Shown here: positions 1-9,791 of the stretch, one piece after another
Numbering within the stretch: the stretch's first letter is position 1
Layout: every line of letters begins with the position of its first letter
DNA from: Letharia columbiana
Taxonomy: Eukaryota; Ascomycota; Lecanoromycetes; Lecanorales; Parmeliaceae
Length of the DNA stretch: 24,855 bases
Assembly: GCF_014066305.1 (NCBI RefSeq)
Contig: NW_023501163.1
Span: forward strand, 1 to 24,855
Direction of reading: 5' to 3'
Position numbers and translations under genes: made by a program
The notes under the pieces: model-generated
The model's database searches: none
What the model saw: only the letters and a program-made list of their open reading frames with translations
What the model was told of the DNA's origin: nothing

Positions 1-597
1 TGAATCCCATTAATAAAAAGGTCCAGATGTTGCAAATGGTAAGGACTTTCTTGACCTTGCCCTTCAGGACAAGAGGGAGGAAGAGGTGGAAGAGGTGGAT
101 GTTGCCGACAACATTGGTCTGCGATAGCTGCGATGAAACAGCATCAACCTCCTCGACCTTGTCGCTCCTGTTGAACACATCGCATTAATTTACAGACCAG
201 CCCGGAGACAGTAGCCAGAAGGAAGTAGACCTACAATGCGCCGATGGGTCCATAGGTGTCGAGGTAGGGCACCAAAGCTCCGTTGGCCACCAGATAGTCG
301 ATGCCACGCTCGCCGATGGTCTCGGCCGTGTCGGCAGCGGCTTGCTTCAGGCTGGCGTACTTGGTGAGGTCTGCATGGAGGATGTGGATATTGGGACGGT
401 CGCCCAGCTCTGCCGCTATCTTCTTCTCGGTCGCAGCTTTGTCGCGGACCAGACCGACAACCAGGTTCTTCTGGTCTTCCCAGATCTGCCTAAGGAACTC
501 GAACTAGGCTGGAATTAGATAAAGACGGTGCGTTACGCGGAAAAATCAGACTCACCCCGATTCCCTTGGACACTCCAGTGATAACGTAAACGGACAT
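1..597 (-). CDS. Short-chain dehydrogenase/reductase (SDR), 5' part, cut by window edge
   Basis: An NAD(P)-dependent oxidoreductase of the SDR superfamily; substrate unknown. Proposed exons on the minus strand: 597-556 (14 codons), 503-235 and 167-1. Intron 555-504 is 52 bp (GTGAGT donor, CTAAT branch point, TAG acceptor) and intron 234-168 is 67 bp (GTAGGT donor, CAG acceptor). The joined reading begins MSVYVITGVSKGIG, the Rossmann TGxxxGIG cofactor motif. Exon 2 carries HADLT (the Asp-Leu after strand 4) and YLVANGA, in place of the usual NNAG. Exon 3 carries QTNVVGNIHLFHLFLPL, the typical helix before the catalytic Ser. The last residues before the edge read VLTICNIWTF, where the family usually has an ISS/IST catalytic serine, so this end is diverged or an exon boundary is missed. 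YxxxK would lie outside the window. The start codon is fixed by the Rossmann motif. Only about 140 bp of ordinary sequence lies upstream before the RIP block. Confidence 0.85.
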
Positions 598-1544
598 GTT
601 GAGTGAGTGCGTAATGATTCTAAGTTGGATAAATTGTGTGTGTATATGTGTAGAAAGCGATAAGGACCTTGTCTCGAATGTTATAATTCGGTTGATTTGA
701 TAGAAAAGAGATCTATAAACGGGAATCATATTACATGCCAGGTGCTTAATACTACTACCCGATTAATAATAGATATCTAGAAACTTGCCTTCAATCTCCC
801 TTGACGTAAGACATTCAGCGTATATTACATATATAGTAGAGTAGAATAGTTTCAGATAGACTTGGCAAACATTCGATTGAATTAATCCCTTATTAGTTAG
901 ACGAAAAGTATTAAGATGTCGGAGCCGAGAGAGATACGGAATATATTTCGACTAGATAGATCTCGTATCTCTAAATAAGAACGATTAAAGTAAGTAACGG
1001 GATTTATTTATAGTAAATCCTTATACTAATAATCTATATAATACTTTTAGAATATTAATATACTCATCTAATAGCGGCACGAGTTAAGAGTCTTAAACTT
1101 AAACTTTTTACTTTTACTATACTTAGCCTTAAAGTTCGTTTCCTCGCTTTCTATTACGTATTAAGCTTAATATATTAAAATAAGTATACTATATAAGTTA
1201 ATTACGTATATTAGCCTTTAAACTAGATAGTTATAATCTTATTTCTTAAAACTACTCTTATTAGATTATATATAGATTAATATTTAATAAATTTAATTAA
1301 ACTTAGTAAGTCTTCTTAGTTTACGCCGTCGTAGATCTATAAAAGAGATATTATTCTCGTACTTTTTTTTACTTATTAAAATAAGTAATATATATAGTCT
1401 ACGTAACGAACTTAATTTAGAATAGTTTCTCTTCGATAGTCTCTCGTTTATACTAATATAGTCTCTCGCGTATAATTTATATATTAAGCTTTTAATCTCT
1501 AAGTTATTAAATTAAGATAAAAGATAATATTAATTCTTTATATT

Positions 1545-2280
1545 ATACGAGTTTAGATCTATAAATTAAATTTATAATCTATTTTTTTAATTAGAATTAT
1601 CGAGTAAATTTAATAAGTGAACTTTAATAAGCGATATTTAAATTCTTTATCTCTAAATAATTATAAGACTAAATTTTAGAATTTTCTAAAATATTAAAAT
1701 ATATAAATTATACTCTATAATTTAAAAAAAAATCGTAAGATTTTATTAGAAAATAAAAAAGCTATTTTAAATTTAAATAATATATCTATTTTTTCGATTA
1801 GAGCTATCGAGCGAACTTTAAGAAATAATATTTAAACTTCTTATCGTTAAATAATTATAAAACTAAATTTTTTAATTTTTAAATTATTAAAACGCGTAAT
1901 CTATACTCTATAATTTTAAAAAAAAATTAAAAATTTAATAGAAAATAATAAAGTTATTAAAGAGTTAAAAATAGAGTAAGAGATTTTAATAGTTACGAAT
2001 ATATTAAGAAATTAATATAATATAACTTATAAATATAATATAGTAGAAAGATATTTATTAACTATATACTTATAGAGTAGATATATATAAAGAAAGACGC
2101 GTTAAGATCTAATTAGAAAGATATAGCGAGTATAGAAAATTAATTCGTAATAGAACGCTAATTTATTTACTCGTAGTATCTAATTAAAAAGCGTAATAAC
2201 TCTAAATTTATAATTGACTATATATATAAATTTAAGATTTTTTTAACTTAACTCTATCTTATTCTTTTATATATATTAAT
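1545..2280 (+). repeat. Repeat family A, long copy with internal duplication and insertion
   Basis: It begins with a mutated form of the family A left end (ACGAGT..AGATCTATAAATT) and ends with the right-end block that closes in CTCTATCTTATTC. The left half occurs twice: the ATCGAG/AGCGATATTT block is at about 1600-1640 and again near 1805-1835. Around 2000-2152 a stretch absent from the other copies separates sequence that is contiguous elsewhere, suggesting a nested insertion. RIP is heavy. Confidence 0.65.
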
Positions 2281-2380
2281 TTAAATATATTATTTAATAT
2301 ATTATTTATTTAATAAAATTTGATAGTAAAAAGTATTAAAAAATAAAAAATAATATTATAAATTTATATATAATTATAAG

Positions 2381-2675
2381 ATACGAGTAAAGGCCTATAA
2401 ATTAAATTTATAATCGTTTTTTTAATTAGAGCTATCGAGTAAATTTAATAAGCGATCTTTAATAAGCGATATTTAAATTCTTTATCTTTAAAGAACTATA
2501 AGACTAAATTTTAAGATTCTTTTTTTATCTAAAAGCCTATATTACGTTCTATAATTTAAAAGAAGAATCTTAAAATTTTAATAGAAATAAAAAAGTTATT
2601 CTAAAATTAGATAATATATATCTATTTTTTAATTAAGACTATCGAGCGAATTAAATAAGCGAATTTTAATAAGCT
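2381..2675 (+). repeat. Repeat family A, 3'-truncated copy
   Basis: It starts with ACGAGTAAAGGCCTATAAAT, the best preserved left end of the family, followed by the ATCGAG and AGCGATCTTTAATAAGCGAT blocks. The left block begins again at about 2630-2670, and the copy then stops where the separate direct repeat at 2676 begins, so the right half is missing. Confidence 0.65.
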
Positions 2676-2815
2676 ATTATGAGATATCTCTAGAGATACT
2701 TATAGAATTACTAGCGTAGACTTAGTATGTATATATCTATTTATAAATTACATAGATTAATTAATAACTTTATACTATATATATATATAAGTTAAATTAT
2801 AATAATTTCTTAATA
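2676..2815 (+). repeat. Direct repeat B, copy 1
   Basis: About 140 bp that recurs at 3864-4000 in the same orientation. Shared landmarks are GAGATATCT/AAGATATCT, ACTAGCGTAGACTTA, TATATATCTA and AAGTTAAATTATAATAATTT. Differences are mainly C/T and G/A, consistent with RIP acting on duplicates. Each copy abuts a partial family A copy, so this may be part of a composite element. Confidence 0.6.
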
Positions 2816-3329
2816 ATTAATAATAAGATTTTAAGATTTAATTTTACTTAATTCTATAATATAGTAGACGTCTCTACGAGTTATATCTATATTATATATT
2901 TATATAAAATCTATATTAATATCTAATAACATAACGCTTTAATCTAGCTCTTATATATACTTCGTAGTTATCGAGTTTATTATTTAAGATAACGTTTATA
3001 TATTTTTCGTCTCGATCTATCGATATCGATATTAATGAATTTATACGCTAAGAGACTTACCTTATTTACGTTATAGTTATTACTGTATATTTAAGTATCT
3101 CTATCGTAGCCCATACTAGCTTTTATCGAGAATTCGACTTTACTTTTCTATCTTCGAATCTAATAATATACTTACTATACGATTTTAATTCTTATAACTA
3201 AGATAGTAATAATCTATTCGATTTTCACGCTACTCGATTATCGAAGTATTTATTTATACGTATAATATAGTAGAAGAAGAAGTATCGAAATTAGAAGACT
3301 TACTAGTAATATATAAGAAGGTCCTCTAA

Positions 3330-3720
3330 AAGTTATTATTTAGTAAGAGAAGAGAATATTATAGTAGATAATTACGGAGAATACTACGAAGAAAGTAAGC
3401 GATAACGAGATTATTATTAATAAGAATACGACTTAGCTCTCTAAAATCCTACGTTATATACTCTTTACGATTTTACGATATATTACTACTTAGTAGACGA
3501 AGAATAATATTATAATTTAATCTACTATCTCTACGCGTCTTAATAATATTATATTAATGTAATATATTACTAGAATAACGTTTTAGAAGAATAATCTACT
3601 ACGATAATTATAGTTAATTAAATCTCTATAGATAAGAAATATCGAATAATATATATTTAAATGAATTAAAATCGTCTAATATCTTACTTCGATAGTTATT
3701 TTATTATTTAAAAGTTTTTT
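3330..3720 (+). repeat. Inverted repeat C, left arm
   Basis: The reverse complement of this stretch aligns along its whole length with about 6000-6390. Landmarks include GAATACTACGAAGAA, AATACGACTTAGCTCT, TATAGTTAATTAAATCTCTATAG and ATCGAATAATATATATTTAAA (read in this orientation). One forward frame has stop codons that are mostly TAA/TAG, which RIP can make from CAA/CAG, so this could be a mutated coding sequence from a transposable element. I cannot assign the protein. Confidence 0.6.
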
Positions 3721-3863
3721 ATTTTAGTAGGAGATTTTTTAGAATACACATTACTAATTAGCTAGATATTTTTAATTCTTTTCGATTTTTCGAAAGAGCA
3801 TATATGTATGCATGCTTCTTGCTATGAGCGATATGATATTTCTCTATTTTTTATAAGTAATTA

Positions 3864-4000
3864 TTATAAGATATCTTAGAAATATCTATAGAGCTACTAG
3901 CGTAGACTTAATATCGTATATATCTACTTTATAAACTATATAAATTAATTAATATCTTTTTACATCACATATATATATGAGTTAAATTATAATAATTTAT
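3864..4000 (+). repeat. Direct repeat B, copy 2
   Basis: Second copy of the repeat at 2676-2815, with the shared ACTAGCGTAGACTTA core. It retains a few CA and TG dinucleotides (near 3962-3982), so it is slightly less mutated than copy 1. A right-hand family A fragment follows directly. Confidence 0.6.
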
Positions 4001-4320
4001 TTAAAATAAGCGATATTTGAGATTCTTATTCTTTAATAATTAGAAGACTAAATTTTAGGAGTTTTTACGTTATTAAAAAGCCGAAAGTTATAGACTATAA
4101 TTTAAAAAAAAATCTAAAAAAATGAATAGAAAATAGTAAAGTTATTTAGGGGTTAAAAGTAGAGTAAGAGATTTTTTTAATAGTTATAAATACTAATATA
4201 TCTACTCGCGATAATTTAATCGATCTAATTAAAGAGCGTAAATCTAATAAATTTATAATTAGTTATATATATAAGTTTAAGATTTTATAATTTAGCTCTA
4301 TCTTATTCTATTATAGATAT
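3990..4320 (+). repeat. Repeat family A, 5'-truncated copy
   Basis: It starts inside the family at the AAGCGATATTTGA block and runs through GGGGTTAAAAGTAGAGTAAG and the AAAGAGCG block to the right end with CTCTATCTTATTC. The left third is missing. Confidence 0.6.
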
Positions 4321-4589
4321 TAATTAATTATTTTATATAATTATAAAGTAAATTAATATAATATTAAAGTAAATTAATATAATATTAAATTTAAATTAAT
4401 ATAGAATTTAATTAGAATTTAATTTATAATATTATAAATAGAATATATATATATAAGATCTATAGATTCTTAAATCTTAATATATTAAACTTAATTAAAT
4501 TATATAATATTAAAAAATTAAAATTATATTATTACTATACTCTATATTTTTTAAATTTTTAAATTTTATTAATTTATATAAGAGTATTA

Positions 4590-4975
4590 ATATATATAAA
4601 AGAATAAGATAAAGCTAAGTTAGAAAGTTTTAAATTTATATATATAGTTAATTATAAATTCGATAGATCTACGCTTTTTAATTAGATATCGCGGGTAAAT
4701 AAATTAACATTCGTAATTTTATTAAAATATTCTTTTACTACCTTTAATCATTTAATAACTTTACAATTTTCTATTAAAATTCGTTAATTTTTTTTAAATT
4801 TTTAGTTAGCAGCTTAATATTTTTAAGAATAAAAAGAGTCTTAAAATTTAATCTTATAGTTCTTCAAAGGTAAAGAATTCAAATATCGCTTATTAAAGAT
4901 CGCTTATTAAAATTTACTCGATAGCTCTAATAAAAAAAAATAGTTCTAAATTTAATTCATAGATCTTTACTCGTT
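4590..4975 (-). repeat. Repeat family A, near full-length reverse copy
   Basis: On the plus strand it opens with AAAGAATAAGATAAAGCTAAG (the right end reversed), passes through GATCTACGCTTTTTAATTAG and CGCGGGTAAATAAATTAAC, then the TCGCTTATTAAAGATCGCTT motif, and closes with the ATAGATCTTTACTCG left end. About 385 bp. Confidence 0.7.
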
Positions 4976-5999
4976 TATAATATTAAGTTACTTATTATCT
5001 AAATAGTAAAAGTAACTCGTATATTATTTTAAACTCGCAAATAGTTTAGAAGAAGGAGTTTATTTACGTATATATTTCATATATAAATTTAATAGTCTTC
5101 TCTTATTATCAAGTATAATATCGTCGTTCGAAAGGCTTTAAACTATAATAGACGATAACGGTTAAATGACTAGCTATTTAGATAGAGAATTATTTAATAA
5201 GATATAGACAATTTTCAATTATATTAGGAATATATTAGTCTTTATTTAATTAGAGTAGCGAGGCTTTTTAATACTATAATAGTCTTTATTTAATCTCTTT
5301 TTTAAATATTATTATAAATAAATTATTAAATTTAATTAAAAAGATTAATAATTAAATAATTTTATACTTAATTAAAATATCTATATTTCTAATTTATTTT
5401 TATATCTCTATTTATAATTTAATTATTAAAAATATTTATATTAATTTAAATTTCTTTTATTATATTAATATAAGTAAAGACCTATAAATTAAATTTATGA
5501 AGTTAAATTTTTCTAAGTTAAAAATCGAACTCTAATCGCTTACTATACGTTTTTAATCTACTTTTACTATTATAAAATTAATAAAGAAGATAAAAGCCTT
5601 AACTCTAAGTTAAATCGAACTCTACTTACTTTCTATATAATATTTAATTTATTTAATCTACTTCTATTACTATAAATCGCTAATTAATTATATTCTTATC
5701 TAAGAAAGAAGTATCTACTTAATAATCTTATTTTTAATATATCTCATTAATCGAGTAAGTTATCTTTTTAATAAATCGTCTAAAATTATAATTAATAAAT
5801 CGATCTTATTAATAACTCGACTTAGAGTTATATATAATTAACTATAAATAAAGATCTCGAAATATAAATATAGATCGATCTACTATAATAACTAATCTTA
5901 AATCTTATAAAAAATAGAGAAAGACTATATTCTTATAATAAGAAGTATTAAAATATCGAAAAGAAATAAAGATAACGTATTAATTAGTAATATAAATTC

Positions 6000-6390
6000 T
6001 ATAATATCTTTTATTATAGTAAAATCTTTCGAATAATAAGATAGCTATAGATATCGAATGATTTTAATTCGTTTAAATATATATTATTCGATATTTCTTC
6101 TATAGAGATCTAATTAACTATAATCATCATAATAGATTCTTCTCTTATAACGTTATTATAGTAATATATTATATTAATATAATAAGAATAATAAATTAAG
6201 TTATAGTAGTATTCTTCGCTTATTAAATAATAATTTAATATAAGATCTTTAAAGAGCTAAGTCGTATTCTTAACGATAATAATCTTATTATCGCTTAATT
6301 TCTTTGTAGTATTCTTCGTAATATTCTTCGTAGTATTCTTCATATTTATCTATTATAGTTTCTTCTTTTACTTCTTCTCTTATAGAGTAT
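6000..6390 (-). repeat. Inverted repeat C, right arm
   Basis: Reverse-orientation copy of 3330-3720. Its outer part runs into the tandem array that follows, because the array unit is derived from the same sequence (GCTAAGTCGTATTCTTAA and TCTTCGTAGTATTCTTC). Confidence 0.6.
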
Positions 6391-7105
6391 TAAATTAAAT
6401 AATTAATTAAATAATTAACTAAGTAATATAATATAAAATATTAAATAGCTAAGTTATATTCTTATTAATAGTAATCTTATTACCACTTAATTTCTTTATA
6501 ATATTCTTCGTATTTATTTATTATAGTTTCTTTTCTTTATTTTCTTCTCTTATTAAAGTATTAATTAAGTAGTTCTAAATAACTAACTAATTAATTATAT
6601 AGTATATAATATAAGATCTTAAGAGAGTTAAGTTATATTCTTAATAATAATAATCTTATTATCGCTTAATTTGTAGTATTCTGTTATAGTAATATTCTTC
6701 TTATTATTTATAATTTCTTTCTTATAATAGAATCTTAAAGCTAATGTATTTTTATTAATTAAATAAATATTAATATAATATTATTCTTAGTATTCTTCGT
6801 ATTCTTAATATAATAAGCTTATTATAGTTATTTCTCTTATAATATTCTCTCTTATTTACTTATTATAATTTCTTTCTTAATTATTTTTAAATAAGTAAAA
6901 TAACTAATTAATTAAATAATTTATTAAATAATAATTTAATATATAATTAGATAGAGTATATAACGTAAGATCTTAAAGAGCTAAGTCGTATTCTTAATAA
7001 TAATAATCTTATTACCGCTTAATTTCTTCGTAGTATTCTTTATAATATTCTTCGTATTTATCTATTATAGTTTCTTCTCTTACTTCTTTTTTTATAAGAG
7101 TATTA
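6243..7105. repeat. Tandem array of about 180-bp units
   Basis: The marker GCTAAGT(C/T)(G/A)TATTCTTA followed by AATAATCTTATTA begins at about 6256, 6448, 6627 and 6979, spaced 192, 179 and 352 bp apart. A degenerate unit with the same pyrimidine-rich tail lies near 6780-6890, so the period is about 180 bp over roughly five units. Each unit has a TTCTTCGTAGTATTCTTCG stretch and a TTATAGTTTCTTC tract. It appears to be an expansion of the inverted repeat C sequence. Confidence 0.6.
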
Positions 7106-7769
7106 AATTAAGTAATTAGCTAAGTAACTAATTAAGTAAATAATTAAATAATTGATTAACGATCTAACTAAGTGAATTATTAAGCTAATAGAGTAGGTAG
7201 TATTAATTAAATAATTAATCGAGTATCGCTAGCTTAAAAGAAATATATAGAAAGAGAATAATAGCTATAAATTCGTTTAAGCTCTTTTTAAGAGTTTTTT
7301 AACGCGTTTATAAGTAGTAGATAGCTATTAAGCTCGCTTACGCCCTCGATTATTAATTAATAAGTAATAAAATTTATAGTTAATAGAGACTTTAAGAGAT
7401 AAATAAAAGAGATATATATATCTAAAGCGTTTAGTAACGTTTTCGCGAGAGGTATTAAAAACGATTATATTTATATTAATAGAATTAATAGAATTAATAG
7501 AGTAATAAAAGAATAATAATTATATAAATAAATAGATAAAAGAATTATTATTTAATTTCGAACGCGTTTAATATAACTATTATATTTAAATATTTATTTA
7601 ATTTATTAATAGTAAATTAAACTTTATAATTTTTATATCGTTAGAAAGCGTAAACTAACTATTCTATAATTTACGAAATTATAAAGTAATAATATTCGTA
7701 GAGAGCTAATTATTTTAGAGTATAAATTTTTTATATATAAATTTTTAATAAGAAAGCTTAAGAGAGCTA

Positions 7770-7886
7770 GCGAGCTAATTTAGTCGATTTAATTAAAAGA
7801 GTATAATAACTTTAAATTTATAATTAACTATATATATAAATTTAAGATTTTATAACTTAGCTCTATCTTATTCTATTATATATATA
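7770..7886 (+). repeat. Repeat family A, right-end fragment
   Basis: Only the terminal section is present: GAGCGTAATAACTTTAAAT, the TATATATAAATTTAAGATTT block and CTCTATCTTATTC. It runs head-to-tail into the next full copy. Confidence 0.6.
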
Positions 7887-8308
7887 GTAAAGGCCTATAA
7901 ATTAAATTCATAATTATTTTTTTAATCAGAGCTATCGAGTAAATAGGTGAGCGATCTTTAATATACGAACTTTAATAAGCGATATTTGAATTCCTTGCGC
8001 TTTAATAATTATAAGACAGATTTTCAAAATTCTTAAAAATTCGAAAAGCGCAAATAGCGCTTTAAAATTTAAAATAAAAAATCTTAGAATTTTAATAGAA
8101 AATAAAAAAGTTATTTCTATTATAAATAACGTTCACCTATTTTTTTAATAAGGGAGGCGCGAGAGGGCGAGATTTTGATGATTACGGACGCTAATTTATT
8201 TATCCGCGATATCTAATCAAAAAGCGTAGACCTAACGAATTAATAATTAACTATATATATAAAATTCAAGATTTTTAAACTTAACTCTATCTTATTCTTT
8301 TATTAATA
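7887..8308 (+). repeat. Repeat family A, full copy, weakly RIP-mutated
   Basis: It begins GTAAAGGCCTATAAATTAAA, contains AAAAGCGCAAATAGCGCTTT, an AGGGAGGCGCGAGAGGGCGA GC-richer core and CTAATTTATTTATCCGCGAT, and ends at CTCTATCTTATTCTTTTATT. CA and TG are more frequent than in neighbouring copies. The next copy starts within about 3 bp. Confidence 0.75.
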
Positions 8309-8310
8309 TA

Positions 8311-8750
8311 CGAGTAAAGATCTATAAATTAAATTTATAATTATTTTTTTAATTAGAGCTATCGAGTAAATAGATAAGCGATCTTTAATAAGCGAACTTT
8401 AATAAGCGATATTTAAATTCCTTACGCTTTAATAATTATAAGATAAATTTTTAAAATTCTTAAAAATTCGAAAAGCGCAAATAGCGCTTTAAAATTTAAA
8501 AAAAAAATCTAAAAATTTTAATAGAAAATAAAAAAGTTATTACTATTATAAATAATATATATCTATTTTTTAATAATAAGAGAGGCGCGAAAGGGCGAGA
8601 TTTTTAATAATTATAAATATTAATTTATTTATTTATAATAATTTAGCTAGTTTAATTAAAGAGCGTAATAACTCTAAATTTATAATTAGCTATATATATA
8701 AATTTAAGATTTTTAAACTTAATTCTATTTTATTCTTTTATATTAGTATA
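8311..8750 (+). repeat. Repeat family A, full copy (left arm of palindrome)
   Basis: It runs from CGAGTAAAGATCTATAAATT to TTCTATTTTATTCTTTTATA, about 440 bp. The AGCGATCTTTAATAAGCGAA repeats, the AAAGCGCAAATAGCGCTTT hairpin and the GGCGCGAAAGGGCGAGA core are all present. Together with the reverse copy that follows it makes a large inverted repeat centred near 8750. Confidence 0.75.
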
Positions 8751-9186
8751 TATAAAAGAATAAGATAAAATTAAATTTAAAAATCTTAAATTTATATATA
8801 TAGCCAATTATAAATTTAGAATTACTACGCTCTTTTAATTAAATTAGCTAAGTTATCACGAGTAAATAAATTAATATTTATAATTATTAAAATCTCGCCC
8901 TTCCGCGCTTTTCTTATTAAAAAAATAGATATATATTATTTATAATAGTAATAACTTTTTTATTTTCTATTAAAATTTTAAAATTTTTATTTTAAATTTT
9001 AAAGCGCTATTTGCGCTTTTCGAATTTTTAAGAATTTTAAGAATTTGTCTTATAATTATTAAAGCGCAAGGAATTCAAATATCGCTTACTAAAGTTCGCT
9101 TATCAAAGATCGCTTACCTCTTTACTCGATAGCCCTAATTAAAAAAAATGGGCTATGAATTTAATTTATAGGCCTTTACTCGTATA
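8751..9186 (-). repeat. Repeat family A, full copy (right arm of palindrome)
   Basis: Reverse-orientation copy, opening with TATAAAAGAATAAGATAAAA and closing with ATAGGCCTTTACTCGTATAT. It matches 8311-8750 in reverse complement with scattered C/T and G/A differences. The left end retains AAATGGGCTATGAATTTAAT, so this arm is the less mutated near its outer edge. Confidence 0.75.
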
Positions 9187-9400
9187 TACTAATATACTAA
9201 TAAATATATTTTTAAAAATATAATAATCGTTATTATTTTATCTATATTAAATTATCTCTTAATAATTATATTAATATAAATAGAGAATTTATAAATAGAG
9301 TTAACGTAGTTTTTTATCTAGCTCGAGGGTTAAAAGCTTAATATATAGATTATACGCGGAAGGCTACATTAGTACGAACGGGGGACTATCGAAGGGGGAC

Positions 9401-9592
9401 TGTCCGGAGTCAAGTTGCGAGTTGCCGTAGAGACTCAGCCTTACTCGTGCAGGGCTGTGGTCTAACCGTATCGGGCTAGCCTAGCTTACCGCGAACTTAT
9501 ATAAGCCTTTTGCTCGTAGCATCAGAACTTCTACCCTTAGTTAATTTATACTACTTGAACTTACACACATAAGCTTCGTCGGGTAATCTACA
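9401..9592 (+). mobile_element. Possible solo LTR
   Basis: After the RIP block the composition returns to normal. The sequence starts TGTCCGGAGT, contains a TATATAA box at 9498-9504 followed by a pyrimidine-rich leader, and a TGT...ACA-bounded unit of 192 bp can be drawn. I see no clear target-site duplication and no second LTR in the window. The alternative is simply a promoter-like intergenic segment. The rest of 9350-9790 shows nothing else I can name. Confidence 0.3.
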
Positions 9593-9791
9593 TCTGATAG
9601 TATATCTCTTATTCTCTGTATCAACCCCTAATCAAACCGAATCGATATTGATTTTAGCTTTATCCAAACCTCCCCCCGCCGGCTCGCGCCCTCAACCGCT
9701 AAATCGAAGCCGATGTCAAGATGCTTGCTTCATGTGTCCCCCCCGTCTCGAATTTTAGTTCCACAAGCGACTGCATACCTGACCTGGTCAG

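Larger units (their letters stand above)
740..9350. other. RIP-mutated AT-rich block 1
   Basis: About 8.6 kb with no convincing gene. Composition is nearly all A and T; stretches such as 1981-2040 and 5341-5400 contain no CA and no TG, yet TCG, ACG and CT remain common. RIP converts CpA to TpA on both strands of duplicated DNA, and this pattern matches it; CpG deamination would have removed CG instead. The block is mostly repeats, listed separately. Stretches with no recognised repeat include about 740-1540, 2820-3320, 5000-5990, 7110-7765 and 9190-9350, where I see only AT-rich sequence with stops in all frames. The edges are abrupt: ordinary composition returns near 730 and near 9360. Confidence 0.9.

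Noticed and set aside
301..507. Plus-strand open frame
   Set aside because: Antisense to SDR exon 2; hydrophobic, arbitrary product with no family features.
490..729. Minus-strand frame with an N-terminal extension to the SDR
   Set aside because: It reads through intron 1 and starts upstream of the ATG that begins the Rossmann motif.
6243..7105. CRISPR-like array
   Set aside because: The units are long, degenerate tandem copies without conserved short repeats and unique spacers, and the genome is eukaryotic.
740..9350. Centromere or replication origin
   Set aside because: AT-richness is explained by RIP of repeats; the block is short and flanked by genes, with no centromere-specific evidence.
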